DNA from: Citrobacter sp. RHB25-C09
GTDB taxonomy: Bacteria; Pseudomonadota; Gammaproteobacteria; Enterobacterales; Enterobacteriaceae
Length of the DNA stretch: 64,000 nucleotides
Reading direction: 5' to 3'
Assembly (NCBI RefSeq): GCF_013836145.1
Contig: NZ_CP057483.1
Span: 2,728,001 to 2,792,000, forward strand
Shown here: positions 44,477 through 53,397 of the stretch, one piece after another
Numbering within the stretch: the first letter of the stretch is position 1
Layout of the letters: the number at the start of each line of letters is the position of its first letter
Position numbers and translations under genes: made by a program
Notes under the pieces: model-generated
Told to the model about the DNA's origin: nothing
Seen by the model: the letters and a program-made list of their open reading frames with translations, nothing else
Databases searched by the model: none

Positions 44477-46510
44477 ATGACTCAAGTCGCGAAGAAAATT
44501 CTGGTAACGTGCGCGCTGCCGTACGCCAACGGCTCAATCCACCTCGGCCATATGCTGGAGCACATCCAGGCTGATGTCTGGGTCCGTTACCAGCGAATGC
44601 GCGGCCACGAGGTAAACTTCATTTGTGCGGACGACGCCCACGGCACGCCAATCATGCTGAAAGCGCAGCAGCTTGGTATCACGCCGGAGGCGATGATCGG
44701 TGAAATGAGTCAGGAGCACCAGACCGATTTTGCCGGGTTCAACATCAGCTACGACAACTATCATTCTACGCACAGCGACGAAAACCGCGAGCTGTCTGAG
44801 CTGATTTACGGACGCCTGAAAGAGAACGGCTTTATTAAAAACCGCACCATCTCACAGCTTTACGATCCGGAAAAAGGCATGTTCCTGCCTGACCGTTTTG
44901 TGAAGGGCACCTGCCCGAAATGTAAGTCTCCGGATCAGTACGGCGACAACTGTGAAGTGTGCGGCGCGACCTACAGCCCGACCGAGCTGATCGAGCCGAA
45001 ATCGGTGGTTTCCGGTGCGACGCCCGTCATGCGTGATTCCGAACACTTCTTCTTCGACCTGCCCTCTTTCAGCGAAATGCTGCAAGCCTGGACCCGCAGC
45101 GGTGCGCTCCAGGAGCAGGTGGCGAACAAAATGCAGGAGTGGTTTGAATCCGGCCTGCAACAATGGGACATCTCCCGCGACGCACCGTACTTCGGTTTTG
45201 AAATTCCAAACGCGCCGGGCAAATATTTCTACGTCTGGCTGGATGCGCCGATCGGCTACATGGGTTCCTTCAAGAACCTGTGCGACAAGCGTGGCGACAC
45301 CACCAGTTTCAGCGAATACTGGAAGAAAGACTCCACCGCCGAGCTGTATCACTTTATCGGTAAAGACATTGTTTACTTCCATAGCCTGTTCTGGCCAGCG
45401 ATGCTGGAAGGCAGCAACTTCCGTAAGCCGACCAACCTGTTTGTGCATGGCTATGTGACGGTCAACGGCGCGAAGATGTCCAAGTCTCGCGGCACGTTCA
45501 TTAAGGCCAGCACCTGGCTGAACCACTTTGACGCGGACAGCCTGCGCTACTACTACACCGCGAAGCTCTCTTCGCGCATCGACGATATCGACCTGAACCT
45601 GGAAGATTTTGTCCAGCGTGTAAACGCGGATATCGTGAACAAAGTGGTCAACCTTGCCTCCCGTAACGCAGGTTTTATCAGTAAGCGTTTTGACGGTGTG
45701 CTGGCGGCTGAACTGGCTGACCCGGCGCTGTACAAGACCTTTACCGACGCCGCGGCTACCATTGGCGAAGCGTGGGAAAGCCGCGAGTTTGGTAAAGCTA
45801 TTCGCGAAATCATGGCGCTGGCCGACGTGGCGAACCGCTACGTTGACGAACAGGCTCCATGGGTGGTGGCGAAACAGGAAGGCCGAGACGCCGATCTCCA
45901 GGCGATCTGTTCCATGGGCATCAACCTGTTCCGCGTGCTGATGACGTATCTGAAGCCGGTTCTGCCGACGCTTTCCGAACGTGTTGAAGCCTTCCTGAAT
46001 GCTGAATTACGCTGGGATGCCATCGAACAACCGCTGCTGGGTCACAAGGTCAACACTTTCAAAGCGCTGTATAACCGCATCGATATGAAACAGGTTGAAG
46101 CGCTGGTTGAAGCGTCGAAAGAAGAGGTTAAAGCCGCGAGCGCGCCGGTTACCGGCCCGCTGGCAGACGATCCGATTCAGGAAACCATTACCTTTGACGA
46201 TTTCGCCAAAGTCGACCTGCGCGTGGCGCTGATTGAAAACGCCGAATTCGTCGACGGTTCCGACAAACTGCTGCGCCTGACGCTGGATCTGGGCGGCGAG
46301 AAGCGTAACGTCTTCTCTGGCATCCGTTCTGCATACCCGGACCCGCAGGTGTTGATTGGTCGTCACACCGTCATGGTCGCCAACCTCGCGCCGCGTAAAA
46401 TGCGCTTCGGCATCTCGGAAGGGATGGTGATGGCAGCAGGGCCTGGTGGGAAAGATATCTTCTTATTAACCCCTGACGAAGGCGCGAAGCCGGGTCAGCA
46501 GGTGAAATAA
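44477..46510 (+). CDS. metG: Methionyl-tRNA synthetase
   Basis: Charges tRNA-Met, including the initiator. The 677-residue product has HLGH (22-25), the zinc knuckle Cys146, 149, 159, 162, KMSKS at about 333-337, an anticodon-binding helical domain and a C-terminal EMAP/Trbp111-like dimerisation domain (about 575-677, VDLRVALIENAEFVDGSDKLL). The full length indicates the dimeric enterobacterial form. A bidirectional terminator follows. Confidence 0.99.
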   Translation: MTQVAKKILVTCALPYANGSIHLGHMLEHIQADVWVRYQRMRGHEVNFICADDAHGTPIMLKAQQLGITPEAMIGEMSQEHQTDFAGFNISYDNYHSTHSDENRELSELIYGRLKENGFIKNRTISQLYDPEKGMFLPDRFVKGTCPKCKSPDQYGDNCEVCGATYSPTELIEPKSVVSGATPVMRDSEHFFFDLPSFSEMLQAWTRSGALQEQVANKMQEWFESGLQQWDISRDAPYFGFEIPNAPGKYFYVWLDAPIGYMGSFKNLCDKRGDTTSFSEYWKKDSTAELYHFIGKDIVYFHSLFWPAMLEGSNFRKPTNLFVHGYVTVNGAKMSKSRGTFIKASTWLNHFDADSLRYYYTAKLSSRIDDIDLNLEDFVQRVNADIVNKVVNLASRNAGFISKRFDGVLAAELADPALYKTFTDAAATIGEAWESREFGKAIREIMALADVANRYVDEQAPWVVAKQEGRDADLQAICSMGINLFRVLMTYLKPVLPTLSERVEAFLNAELRWDAIEQPLLGHKVNTFKALYNRIDMKQVEALVEASKEEVKAASAPVTGPLADDPIQETITFDDFAKVDLRVALIENAEFVDGSDKLLRLTLDLGGEKRNVFSGIRSAYPDPQVLIGRHTVMVANLAPRKMRFGISEGMVMAAGPGGKDIFLLTPDEGAKPGQQVK

Positions 46511-46542
46511 CAAAAAAGCCGGAGATTATCTCCGGCTTTTTT
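46511..46542. terminator. Bidirectional terminator between metG and yehS
   Basis: AGCCGGAGA and TCTCCGGCT form a perfect 9-bp stem with a 3-nt loop, flanked by AAAAAA on the left and TTTTTT on the right. It serves both metG and the convergent yehS, whose stop codon overlaps its right edge. Confidence 0.93.
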
Positions 46543-47011
46543 ATGCCTTCTTTGCGTGCTCTCTGGCCGTCAAGCCGCGCAGGAAATAGCGCATGAACTG
46601 GTCCCCGCACTCGCGGTAATTTTTGTGGTCCGGCGAGCGCATCATGGCGGTGATTTCTGGCATCGACACGCGGATGGTCTGCTCAGCCATGATCGCCAGA
46701 ATATCGTCAGTTTTCAGCGAAAACGCGATACGCAGCTTTTTCAGCACCGTATTGTTGTTCACCCGACGTTCAAGCGCCAGCTCAGGCGCAGAGTCATCTT
46801 TGCCGCGCTTATCATAGATAAGACCGTTCAGGAAACCAGACAGGATAATATCCGGGCAGCGAACAAAGCCTTCTTCATCTTCTTTGGTCATCCAGAGGTC
46901 GAAATTTGCTGATGTGGATTCCATATCAGCCAGTGCAAGAATGCGCACCATATCGTTATTATTTACTTTCAGGGTGTAGCGCAGGCTACGAAGAATATCA
47001 TTACTAAGCAT
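46541..47011 (-). CDS. yehS: YehS, DUF1456 family protein
   Basis: A 156-residue soluble protein made of two tandem DUF1456 repeats: MLSNDILRSLRYTLKVNNNDMVRILAL and NNNTVLKKLRIAFSLKTDDILAIM. The start at 47011 matches the family N-terminus; 19 upstream open codons are not supported. The function is unknown. It follows btsR on the same strand with a 46-nt gap, so it may share the btsSR transcript. The K-12 genes yehF-yehR that separate metG and yehS there are missing. Confidence 0.92.
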   Translation of the reverse strand: MLSNDILRSLRYTLKVNNNDMVRILALADMESTSANFDLWMTKEDEEGFVRCPDIILSGFLNGLIYDKRGKDDSAPELALERRVNNNTVLKKLRIAFSLKTDDILAIMAEQTIRVSMPEITAMMRSPDHKNYRECGDQFMRYFLRGLTAREHAKKA

Positions 47012-47057
47012 AGAGCCTTCAACTGTCGGTGATGCAATGGCGCGCAGTGTAGCAGCT

Positions 47058-47777
47058 TTACAGACCAATCGCCTCTTTCAAACTTTTCAAATAGCGACGG
47101 CTGACCGGAACCGTTAAGCCGTTACGCATAATCAACTCCGCCTGACCGTTATCTTCCAGACGAATTTCCTGCAAATGGGCCAAATTGACCAGATACTGCC
47201 GGTGACAACGCAGAAGCGGCGTGCGGCTCTCCAGGGTTCTGAGCGTCAGTTCGGTGAAGCCCTCTTTACCCTCGCTGCTGGTCACATAGACGCCACTCAT
47301 ACGGCTACTAACGAAAGCCACATCGTCCATTTGCAACAGGTAAATCCGGCTGTGTCCGGTACAGGGAATGAACTTCAGCCCCTGTTGGTTTTCCGGCAAC
47401 AGCGAGACATCCTGCTTGCTGCGCTCCTGGCGCAGGCGGCTCAGAGTTTTCTCCAGCCGCGCCTCCTCAATGGGCTTCAGCAGATAATCAAAGGCGTGCT
47501 CTTCAAACGCTTTGATGGCGTATTCGTCAAAGGCAGTAAGAAAGACAATATAGGGACGATGTTCCGGATCAAGCATTCCGACCATCTCAAGGCCGCTAAT
47601 GCGCGGCATCTGGATATCGAGAAACAGCACATCCGGACGCAGTTTATGCACCGCGCCAATCGCCTCAACGGCGTTAGCACACTCCCCTACGATCTCAATA
47701 TCGCTTTGCTCCTGTAACAGGATCCGCAAATTTTCACGCGCTAACGGCTCATCATCCACAATAAGCACTTTGATCAT
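47058..47777 (-). CDS. btsR: BtsR, LytTR-type response regulator
   Basis: A 239-residue regulator that, with BtsS, activates the pyruvate transporter gene btsT in E. coli (older name yehT). The receiver domain has DDEP at 8-11 and phospho-acceptor Asp54 in LFLDIQMP; the LytTR DNA-binding domain occupies about 135-239. Its ATG overlaps the btsS stop by 4 nt. btsT is not in this window. Confidence 0.96.
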   Translation of the reverse strand: MIKVLIVDDEPLARENLRILLQEQSDIEIVGECANAVEAIGAVHKLRPDVLFLDIQMPRISGLEMVGMLDPEHRPYIVFLTAFDEYAIKAFEEHAFDYLLKPIEEARLEKTLSRLRQERSKQDVSLLPENQQGLKFIPCTGHSRIYLLQMDDVAFVSSRMSGVYVTSSEGKEGFTELTLRTLESRTPLLRCHRQYLVNLAHLQEIRLEDNGQAELIMRNGLTVPVSRRYLKSLKEAIGL

Positions 47778-49459
47778 ACGTTCTCCTCCATGGGAAGTCG
47801 TAGCGTTATTCGGGTAAAGCAATCGGGTTCACAGACCACGCTGATGCCATAATCATCGCCGAACCGCTCACGCAGGCGTTTATCAACCAGGCTCATGCCT
47901 AAGCCGCTGGCATTGTGGGCGGGCTGATATAACCCGGCGTTATCTTCAATATCCAGCATCAGGTGTTGCCCTTCCTGGTGGGCGGTAATCGACACTTCAC
48001 CGGTACCCAGCAGCTGTGACGTTCCGTGTTTAATGGCATTTTCGACTATTGGCTGGAGCGTAAACGCCGGCAACTGCTGATGCGCTAGCGCGTCCGGTAC
48101 CGTTAAATTCACCTGCAACCGCGACTGAAATCGCGCCTTCTCAATTTGCAGATAGGCGTTGACGTGCTCAATCTCATCGGCCAGCGTCACAATCTCCGAC
48201 GGACGCTTCAGGTTCTTGCGAAAGAAGGTTGAAAGGTACTGCACCAGTTGTCCCGCCTGTTCGCTGTCGCGCCGCACCACGGCCTTAATGGTATTGAGCG
48301 CATTAAACAGAAAGTGCGGGTTCACCTGCGCGTGCAGCAGCTTGATTTCCGACTGGGTGAGCATCGCTTTCTGGCGCTCATACTGCCCAGCCAGAATTTG
48401 TGCCGAAAGTAATTGCGCAATCCCCTCGCCCAAGGTTCTGTTAATAGAGCTGAACAGGCGGTTTTTGGCTTCATACAGTTTGATGGTGCCCATGACACGC
48501 TGGTTTTCACCCCGCAGGGGAATGACCAGCGTCGAACCGAGCTTACACTGCGGATGCAGCGAACAGCGGTACGGCACTTCGTTACCGTCGGCGTACACCA
48601 CCTCGCCCGTCTCGATCGCCCGCAGGGTATAGGAGGAGGAGATCGGCCTGCCCGGCAGATGATGGTCATCGCCAATGCCGGTAAAGGCCAGCAGCTTTTC
48701 GCGATCGGTGATCGCCACGGCGCCAATGTCGAGCTCCTTATACAGGACCTGTGCGACCTTCATGCTGTTCACTTCATTGAATCCCTGCCGCAGGATCCCC
48801 TCGGTCGAGGCCGCGACCTTCAACGCGGTGGCAGAAAAAGCAGATGTGTACTTTTCGAACATTGCGCGCTTGTCGAGCAAGATACGCATAAAGAGTGCCG
48901 CCCCGACGGTATTAGTCACCATCATGGGCGCGGCGATATTACTGACCAGCCGATACGCATCATCGAACGGTCGGGCGATCAGCAAAATGATCAGCATTTG
49001 CACCATCTCGGCGACAAACGTAATCGCCCCCGCCGTCAGCGGATTAAAGACTTTGTCGGTACGTCCCCGTCGCGTCAGTACACTATGCACCAGTCCGCCC
49101 AACAGTCCTTCGACTATGGTTGAAATCATGCAGCTTAGGGCGGTCATTCCCCCCATTGAGTATCGGTGTAACCCCCCGGTTAAACCGACCAACCCGCCGA
49201 CGACTGGCCCACCTAACAGCCCGCCCATCACCGCACCAATCGCACGGGTGTTGGCGATGGAATCGTCAATATGCAGGCCAAAATAGGTGCCAAGAATGCA
49301 GAAAATGGAAAAGGTGACGTAGCACAGGAGCTTGTGAGGTAACCGGACGGTCACTTGCATTAAAGGTATGAATAAGCGCGTTTTGCTCATCAGCCATGCG
49401 ATCACCAAAAACACGCACATCTGCTGAAGCAGCAGCAACACCAGATTAAACTCGTACAT
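47774..49459 (-). CDS. btsS: BtsS, LytS-type pyruvate-sensing histidine kinase
   Basis: A 561-residue kinase: an N-terminal 5TM-5TMR_LYT membrane domain (about 1-195), a GAF domain (about 220-350) and a His_kinase/HATPase core with phospho-acceptor His382 in QVNPHFLFNALNTIKAV. In E. coli it binds pyruvate with high affinity. The start at 49459 (MYEFNLVLLLLQQMCVF) follows the family; 34 further open codons are unlikely. It is divergent from mlrA across a 222-nt gap. Confidence 0.96.
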   Translation of the reverse strand: MYEFNLVLLLLQQMCVFLVIAWLMSKTRLFIPLMQVTVRLPHKLLCYVTFSIFCILGTYFGLHIDDSIANTRAIGAVMGGLLGGPVVGGLVGLTGGLHRYSMGGMTALSCMISTIVEGLLGGLVHSVLTRRGRTDKVFNPLTAGAITFVAEMVQMLIILLIARPFDDAYRLVSNIAAPMMVTNTVGAALFMRILLDKRAMFEKYTSAFSATALKVAASTEGILRQGFNEVNSMKVAQVLYKELDIGAVAITDREKLLAFTGIGDDHHLPGRPISSSYTLRAIETGEVVYADGNEVPYRCSLHPQCKLGSTLVIPLRGENQRVMGTIKLYEAKNRLFSSINRTLGEGIAQLLSAQILAGQYERQKAMLTQSEIKLLHAQVNPHFLFNALNTIKAVVRRDSEQAGQLVQYLSTFFRKNLKRPSEIVTLADEIEHVNAYLQIEKARFQSRLQVNLTVPDALAHQQLPAFTLQPIVENAIKHGTSQLLGTGEVSITAHQEGQHLMLDIEDNAGLYQPAHNASGLGMSLVDKRLRERFGDDYGISVVCEPDCFTRITLRLPMEENV

Positions 49460-49681
49460 ACCCGTAGACCACACTTCAATTAAGTCGGCGTAACATACAT
49501 CGCCTGTATTTTTCTTTCTTTGAACTGCTGCAAAAAAAGATGAATTCGTGAGGGCGATCACTCAAAAATCACCGCGCGCCCACAATATCACCCTTCTCCT
49601 GATTAAAAAACAGACAAAACTACCTGGTTCGAAAAAGAGCGACTAAAGTTAAAATGGGGCTTCGCGAGCAGGGATAAAAAG

Positions 49682-50413
49682 ATGGCGCTTTACACCATAG
49701 GTGAAGTGGCTTTGCTTTGTGATATTAACCCTGTCACGCTTCGCGCGTGGCAGCGGCGTTATGGATTATTGAAACCACAGCGAACGGACGGTGGTCACCG
49801 CCTGTTTAACGATTCGGATATCGACAGGATCCGCGAGATCAAGCGCTGGATCGAAAACGGTGTACAGGTCAGTAAAGTCAAAATATTGCTGAGCAATGAT
49901 AACCCGGACCTGCATAACGGTTGGCGGGAACAGCAGGAAACCCTGCTGCATTTCCTGCAAAACAACAATCTTCACAGCCTCAGAAGCTGGCTTAAAGAAC
50001 GCGGTCAGGATTACCCGGCGCAAACGCTGACTACCCACCTGTTTATTCCGTTACGCAGACGCTTACAGTGCCAGCAGCCCACCCTACAGGCGCTGTTAGG
50101 CATTCTTGACGGCGTATTAATTAACTACATTGCAATTTGCCTCGCCTCGGCGCGCAAGAAGCAGGGAAAAGATGCGCTGGTGGTGGGCTGGAATATTCAT
50201 GACACCACCCGTTTATGGCTCGAGGGATGGGTCGCCAGCCAGCAAGGTTGGCGCGTTGATGTGATGGCGCATTCGCTTAACCAGTTCCGCCCGGAATTGT
50301 TCGAAGGGCGAACGTTACTGGTGTGGTGCGGCGAGAATCAGACGCCGGCGCAACAGCAGCAGCTTACGACCTGGCGCGCTGAAGGGCGCGATATTTTCCC
50401 GCTGGGCATTTAA
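49682..50413 (+). CDS. mlrA: MlrA, MerR-like activator of csgD/curli
   Basis: A 243-residue regulator with an N-terminal MerR helix-turn-helix (YTIGEVALLCDINPVTLRAWQRRYGLLKPQRTDGG) and a C-terminal B12-binding-like domain without cofactor motifs. In E. coli and Salmonella it is required for csgD expression and is controlled through DgcM and PdeR downstream of DgcE-made c-di-GMP; dgcE is also in this window. It is divergent from btsS. Older name yehV. Confidence 0.96.
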   Translation: MALYTIGEVALLCDINPVTLRAWQRRYGLLKPQRTDGGHRLFNDSDIDRIREIKRWIENGVQVSKVKILLSNDNPDLHNGWREQQETLLHFLQNNNLHSLRSWLKERGQDYPAQTLTTHLFIPLRRRLQCQQPTLQALLGILDGVLINYIAICLASARKKQGKDALVVGWNIHDTTRLWLEGWVASQQGWRVDVMAHSLNQFRPELFEGRTLLVWCGENQTPAQQQQLTTWRAEGRDIFPLGI

Positions 50414-50472
50414 AGATTCATTAACAGCAGCGCTTCTCTGTATAATCTCCCTGTTAACATAAGGAGCACATA

Positions 50473-50580
50473 ATGAGCGCAGCGAAAATCGGTGTGATTA
50501 CCCTGTTTGTATTGATGGCCATCGGCGGCATTGGCGGTGTGATGCTCGCAGGCTATACCTTCATTTTGCGTGCCGGATAA
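50473..50580 (+). CDS. yohO: YohO small membrane protein (35 aa)
   Basis: Translates as a 35-residue single-helix protein with basic N-terminus and the core MAIGGIGGVMLAGYTFILRAG, matching E. coli YohO. AAGGAG lies 7 nt upstream. Function unknown. Its last 20 nt overlap the 3' end of the convergent yehW. It was too short for the usual length cut-off. Confidence 0.9.
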   Translation: MSAAKIGVITLFVLMAIGGIGGVMLAGYTFILRAG

Positions 50581-51292
50581 AATACCCGGCCAGGCGTTCG
50601 AACAGGCGGTCAACGACGATCGCCGCCAGCGCCACCAGTACAGCCCCCTGGATCACATAGGCGGTATTAAACCCGCTCAGCCCGATAATAATCGGTGTCC
50701 CGAGGGTACTGGCCCCCACTGTTGACGCAATGGTGGCGGTGCCGATATTAATAATCACCGAGGTGCGGATCCCCGCGAGTATTACCGGTGCCGCCAGCGG
50801 CAGTTCAACACTTCGCAGTCGCTGTCCATGACTCATTCCCATGCCGCTGGCGACCTCTTTCACGCCGGGTGAAATCGCCCCTAACCCCGCCAGCGTGGCC
50901 TGAAGAATCGGCAATATGCCGTACAGGAGCAGCGCGATAATAGCCGGCTGAGAGCCAAACCCCATTACCGGTACCGCAATGGCCAGCACAGCGACGGGCG
51001 GAAAAGTTTGTCCCACGGCGGCAATCGTCTCCACCAGCGGTCGAAACTCCGTCCCCCAGGGGCGCGTCACCACGATCCCCGCGCCGACTCCAATCACCAC
51101 GGCGATCAGACTCGATACGCCAACCAACCAAAAATGGGCAATCGCGAGCCTGATAAAACTCTCTTGCTGATAGACCGGGCGCGGCAGATCGGGAAACAGG
51201 CTGGCAAAAAGCGCCTGACTGTGGGGTAAGCCCAGCAAAATCAGCAGGAAAAATACTATCAGCCAGAGTAGCGGATCACGCAGTCGTTTCAT
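50561..51292 (-). CDS. yehW: YehW, ABC importer permease
   Basis: One of two different permeases in the OsmF-YehYXW importer, a glycine-betaine/osmoprotectant-type system (low affinity, stress-induced in E. coli). The 243-residue, six-helix protein has the permease EAA-type loop EVASGMGMSHGQRLRSVELPLAAPVI. The start at 51292 (MKRLRDPLLW) overlaps the yehX end by 17 nt. Thirty-eight upstream codons within yehX are not part of it. Confidence 0.94.
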   Translation of the reverse strand: MKRLRDPLLWLIVFFLLILLGLPHSQALFASLFPDLPRPVYQQESFIRLAIAHFWLVGVSSLIAVVIGVGAGIVVTRPWGTEFRPLVETIAAVGQTFPPVAVLAIAVPVMGFGSQPAIIALLLYGILPILQATLAGLGAISPGVKEVASGMGMSHGQRLRSVELPLAAPVILAGIRTSVIINIGTATIASTVGASTLGTPIIIGLSGFNTAYVIQGAVLVALAAIVVDRLFERLAGYFIRHAK

Positions 51293-52223
51293 GCGCCAGC
51301 GCCTCCGCCAGAAGATCCTGAAAATGCAGCGTGCCGCAGGCTTCCCCTTGTTTATTCGCCACCGGTAATACGTTGCAGCCACGTGCCACAAAAACCGACA
51401 GCGCATCGCGTAGTGTCATCTCCTCCAGCAGGGCTTCGCCTTCAATTCGCTCATCGCGCCGTACATAGTCTGCGACGCTTCGCAGCGAAAGCAGTCGCAC
51501 GCCAAGTTCGCTACGACCAAAAAATTGCTGTACAAAGTCATTCGCTGGCGCGGTCAGCATTTGAAGCGGCGTTCCCTGCTGAATGACCTTTCCCCCGTCC
51601 ATCAGCACCAGATGCTCCGCAAGACGTAGCGCCTCGTCGATGTCGTGCGTCACCAGCACGATTGTGCGACCAAGCAGTCGATGGATGCGGGTCATCTCCT
51701 GTTGTAACGCCCCCCGCGTGACGGGGTCCAGCGCACCAAACGGTTCATCCATGAGCAGCACCTGCGGATCGGCAGCAAGCGCACGCGCCACGCCTACCCG
51801 CTGCTGCTGCCCACCGGAAAGCTGGTGTGGATAACGTTCACGCTGCCCAGGCTCCAGCCCCAACAACGCCATTAATTCATCCACCCGTTCATCGATTTTT
51901 GTCCGCGACCACTTCAGCAGCTTCGGTACGGTGGCGATGTTTTGCGCTACCGTCCAGTGAGGAAACAGGCCAATCGACTGAATGGCGTACCCCATTCGGC
52001 GGCGAAGTTCCAGCACCGGCAGGCTACGGATCTCCTCTCCGGCGAAGCGGATCGTGCCGCTGTCATGTTCAACCAGGCGGTTAATCATTTTCAGCGTCGT
52101 GGATTTCCCCGAGCCGGAGGTGCCTATCAGCACCGAAAAACTCCCTTCTTTGAGGTTCAGATTGAGATCGTCTACCGCCCTCTGCGCACCAAAGGTTTTA
52201 CTCACCTGGCGAAATTCAATCAT
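51276..52223 (-). CDS. yehX: YehX, ABC importer ATPase
   Basis: A 315-residue ProV-type ATPase with Walker A GTSGSGKST (34-42), signature LSGGQ (135-139), Walker B LLMDEP (156-161) and the switch His in THDID. CBS-like sequence at the C-terminus (about 240-310) resembles the ionic-strength-sensing CBS pair of osmoprotectant importers. The C-terminus (EALAHETTA) runs slightly past the K-12 end as remembered. It overlaps yehY by 8 nt. Confidence 0.95.
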   Translation of the reverse strand: MIEFRQVSKTFGAQRAVDDLNLNLKEGSFSVLIGTSGSGKSTTLKMINRLVEHDSGTIRFAGEEIRSLPVLELRRRMGYAIQSIGLFPHWTVAQNIATVPKLLKWSRTKIDERVDELMALLGLEPGQRERYPHQLSGGQQQRVGVARALAADPQVLLMDEPFGALDPVTRGALQQEMTRIHRLLGRTIVLVTHDIDEALRLAEHLVLMDGGKVIQQGTPLQMLTAPANDFVQQFFGRSELGVRLLSLRSVADYVRRDERIEGEALLEEMTLRDALSVFVARGCNVLPVANKQGEACGTLHFQDLLAEALAHETTA

Positions 52224-53373
52224 GGTTAGTCACCTTTAGTAGTGCAATCACTAAGTCAAAGAGCGCATCAATCAGCACCGCCAGCACGATCACCGGTATC
52301 ACGCCCAGCAGAACTAAATCTAAAGCGCTACTGAGTAAGCCCTGAAAAACCAGTGCGCCAAAGCCGCCAGCCCCGATAAGCGCCGCAATCACCGCCATGC
52401 CGACCGTTTGTACCATCACCACCCGCAGGCTGCGCAGGAAGACGGGCAGCGCCAGCGGGAGCTGAACATGGAGAAAACGCTGAGCGGTACTCATGCCCAT
52501 TGCTCTGGCGCTTTCCAGAACGTCACGCGGGACCTGATTAAGTCCGGCGACCACGCCACGTACCAGGGGCAAAAGCGCGTAAAGGACCAGGGCGATGAGC
52601 GCTGGCGTCATCCCCGTTCCGGCCACGCCAAATGAGCTTAACCATGGAAAAGCCTTCACCAGTCCGGCAAGAGGGGCGATTAACAGGCCAAACAGCGCCA
52701 CCGAAGGTATGGTTTGGATCACATTCAGCAGGGTAAACACGGGACCTTGTCGCGACGTTGAGAAATAACACCAGATGCCGAGCGGTACGCCTATCGCCAG
52801 CGCCGGCACAACGGTGCCAAACAGCAGCCTGAGATGCTGCGCCAGCGCATCGTCAAAGACGTCCTGACGGTTGGCATATTCTTTGAGCAACGAAAGATCG
52901 TCGAAATTACCGGCGGAAAGGAGCAGCAGAGGAACAATGGCAATCTGAATATGCAACAGCCAGCGCCACAGCGGATGACCAGTGATACGACGTATCGCGT
53001 CGCTACAGGCGAGCAGCGCCAGCGCCAGACCAAGCCACAGGCCGCTGCCCAGACTGGTTCGCGCTAGAGGCGTCGAAGAAACAGCCAAATCTGTCGCCGC
53101 CTTGCCTGCCCCCCAGAGCATCAGTATCACCAATAACTCTGCCAGAAGGAGCGTACAGACTGCGCCCTTTTTCCCGGGCACAAAGCACAGGGTTAACAAG
53201 GCGCAACCCGCCCCCGTTAACACCCACACCGCTTGCGGCCAGATCGCCCAAAGTTGACGCCCCTCACCCGAGATCAGCCGGTTGGGGGCAAAGTTCACAA
53301 AGGGTAACGCCACTGCGACTGCTGTCAGAAGAAAGAGCAGCAGCAGAACGCGATTAACACTCACATTCGACAC
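52216..53373 (-). CDS. yehY: YehY, ABC importer permease
   Basis: A 385-residue permease, larger than YehW because of extra N-terminal helices. The EAA loop is DVLESARAMGMSTAQRFLHVQLPLALPVFLRSL. It begins 24 nt after osmF and overlaps yehX by 8 nt. With YehW it forms the heterodimeric channel of the importer. Confidence 0.95.
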   Translation of the reverse strand: MSNVSVNRVLLLLFLLTAVAVALPFVNFAPNRLISGEGRQLWAIWPQAVWVLTGAGCALLTLCFVPGKKGAVCTLLLAELLVILMLWGAGKAATDLAVSSTPLARTSLGSGLWLGLALALLACSDAIRRITGHPLWRWLLHIQIAIVPLLLLSAGNFDDLSLLKEYANRQDVFDDALAQHLRLLFGTVVPALAIGVPLGIWCYFSTSRQGPVFTLLNVIQTIPSVALFGLLIAPLAGLVKAFPWLSSFGVAGTGMTPALIALVLYALLPLVRGVVAGLNQVPRDVLESARAMGMSTAQRFLHVQLPLALPVFLRSLRVVMVQTVGMAVIAALIGAGGFGALVFQGLLSSALDLVLLGVIPVIVLAVLIDALFDLVIALLKVTNHD

Positions 53374-53397
53374 GTCACTTCGCCTTATTTCATCCTT

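Noticed and set aside
49460..49561. N-terminal extension of btsS
   Set aside because: The family begins MYEFN/MYDFN followed directly by the first helix; the extra 34 residues are unlike it.
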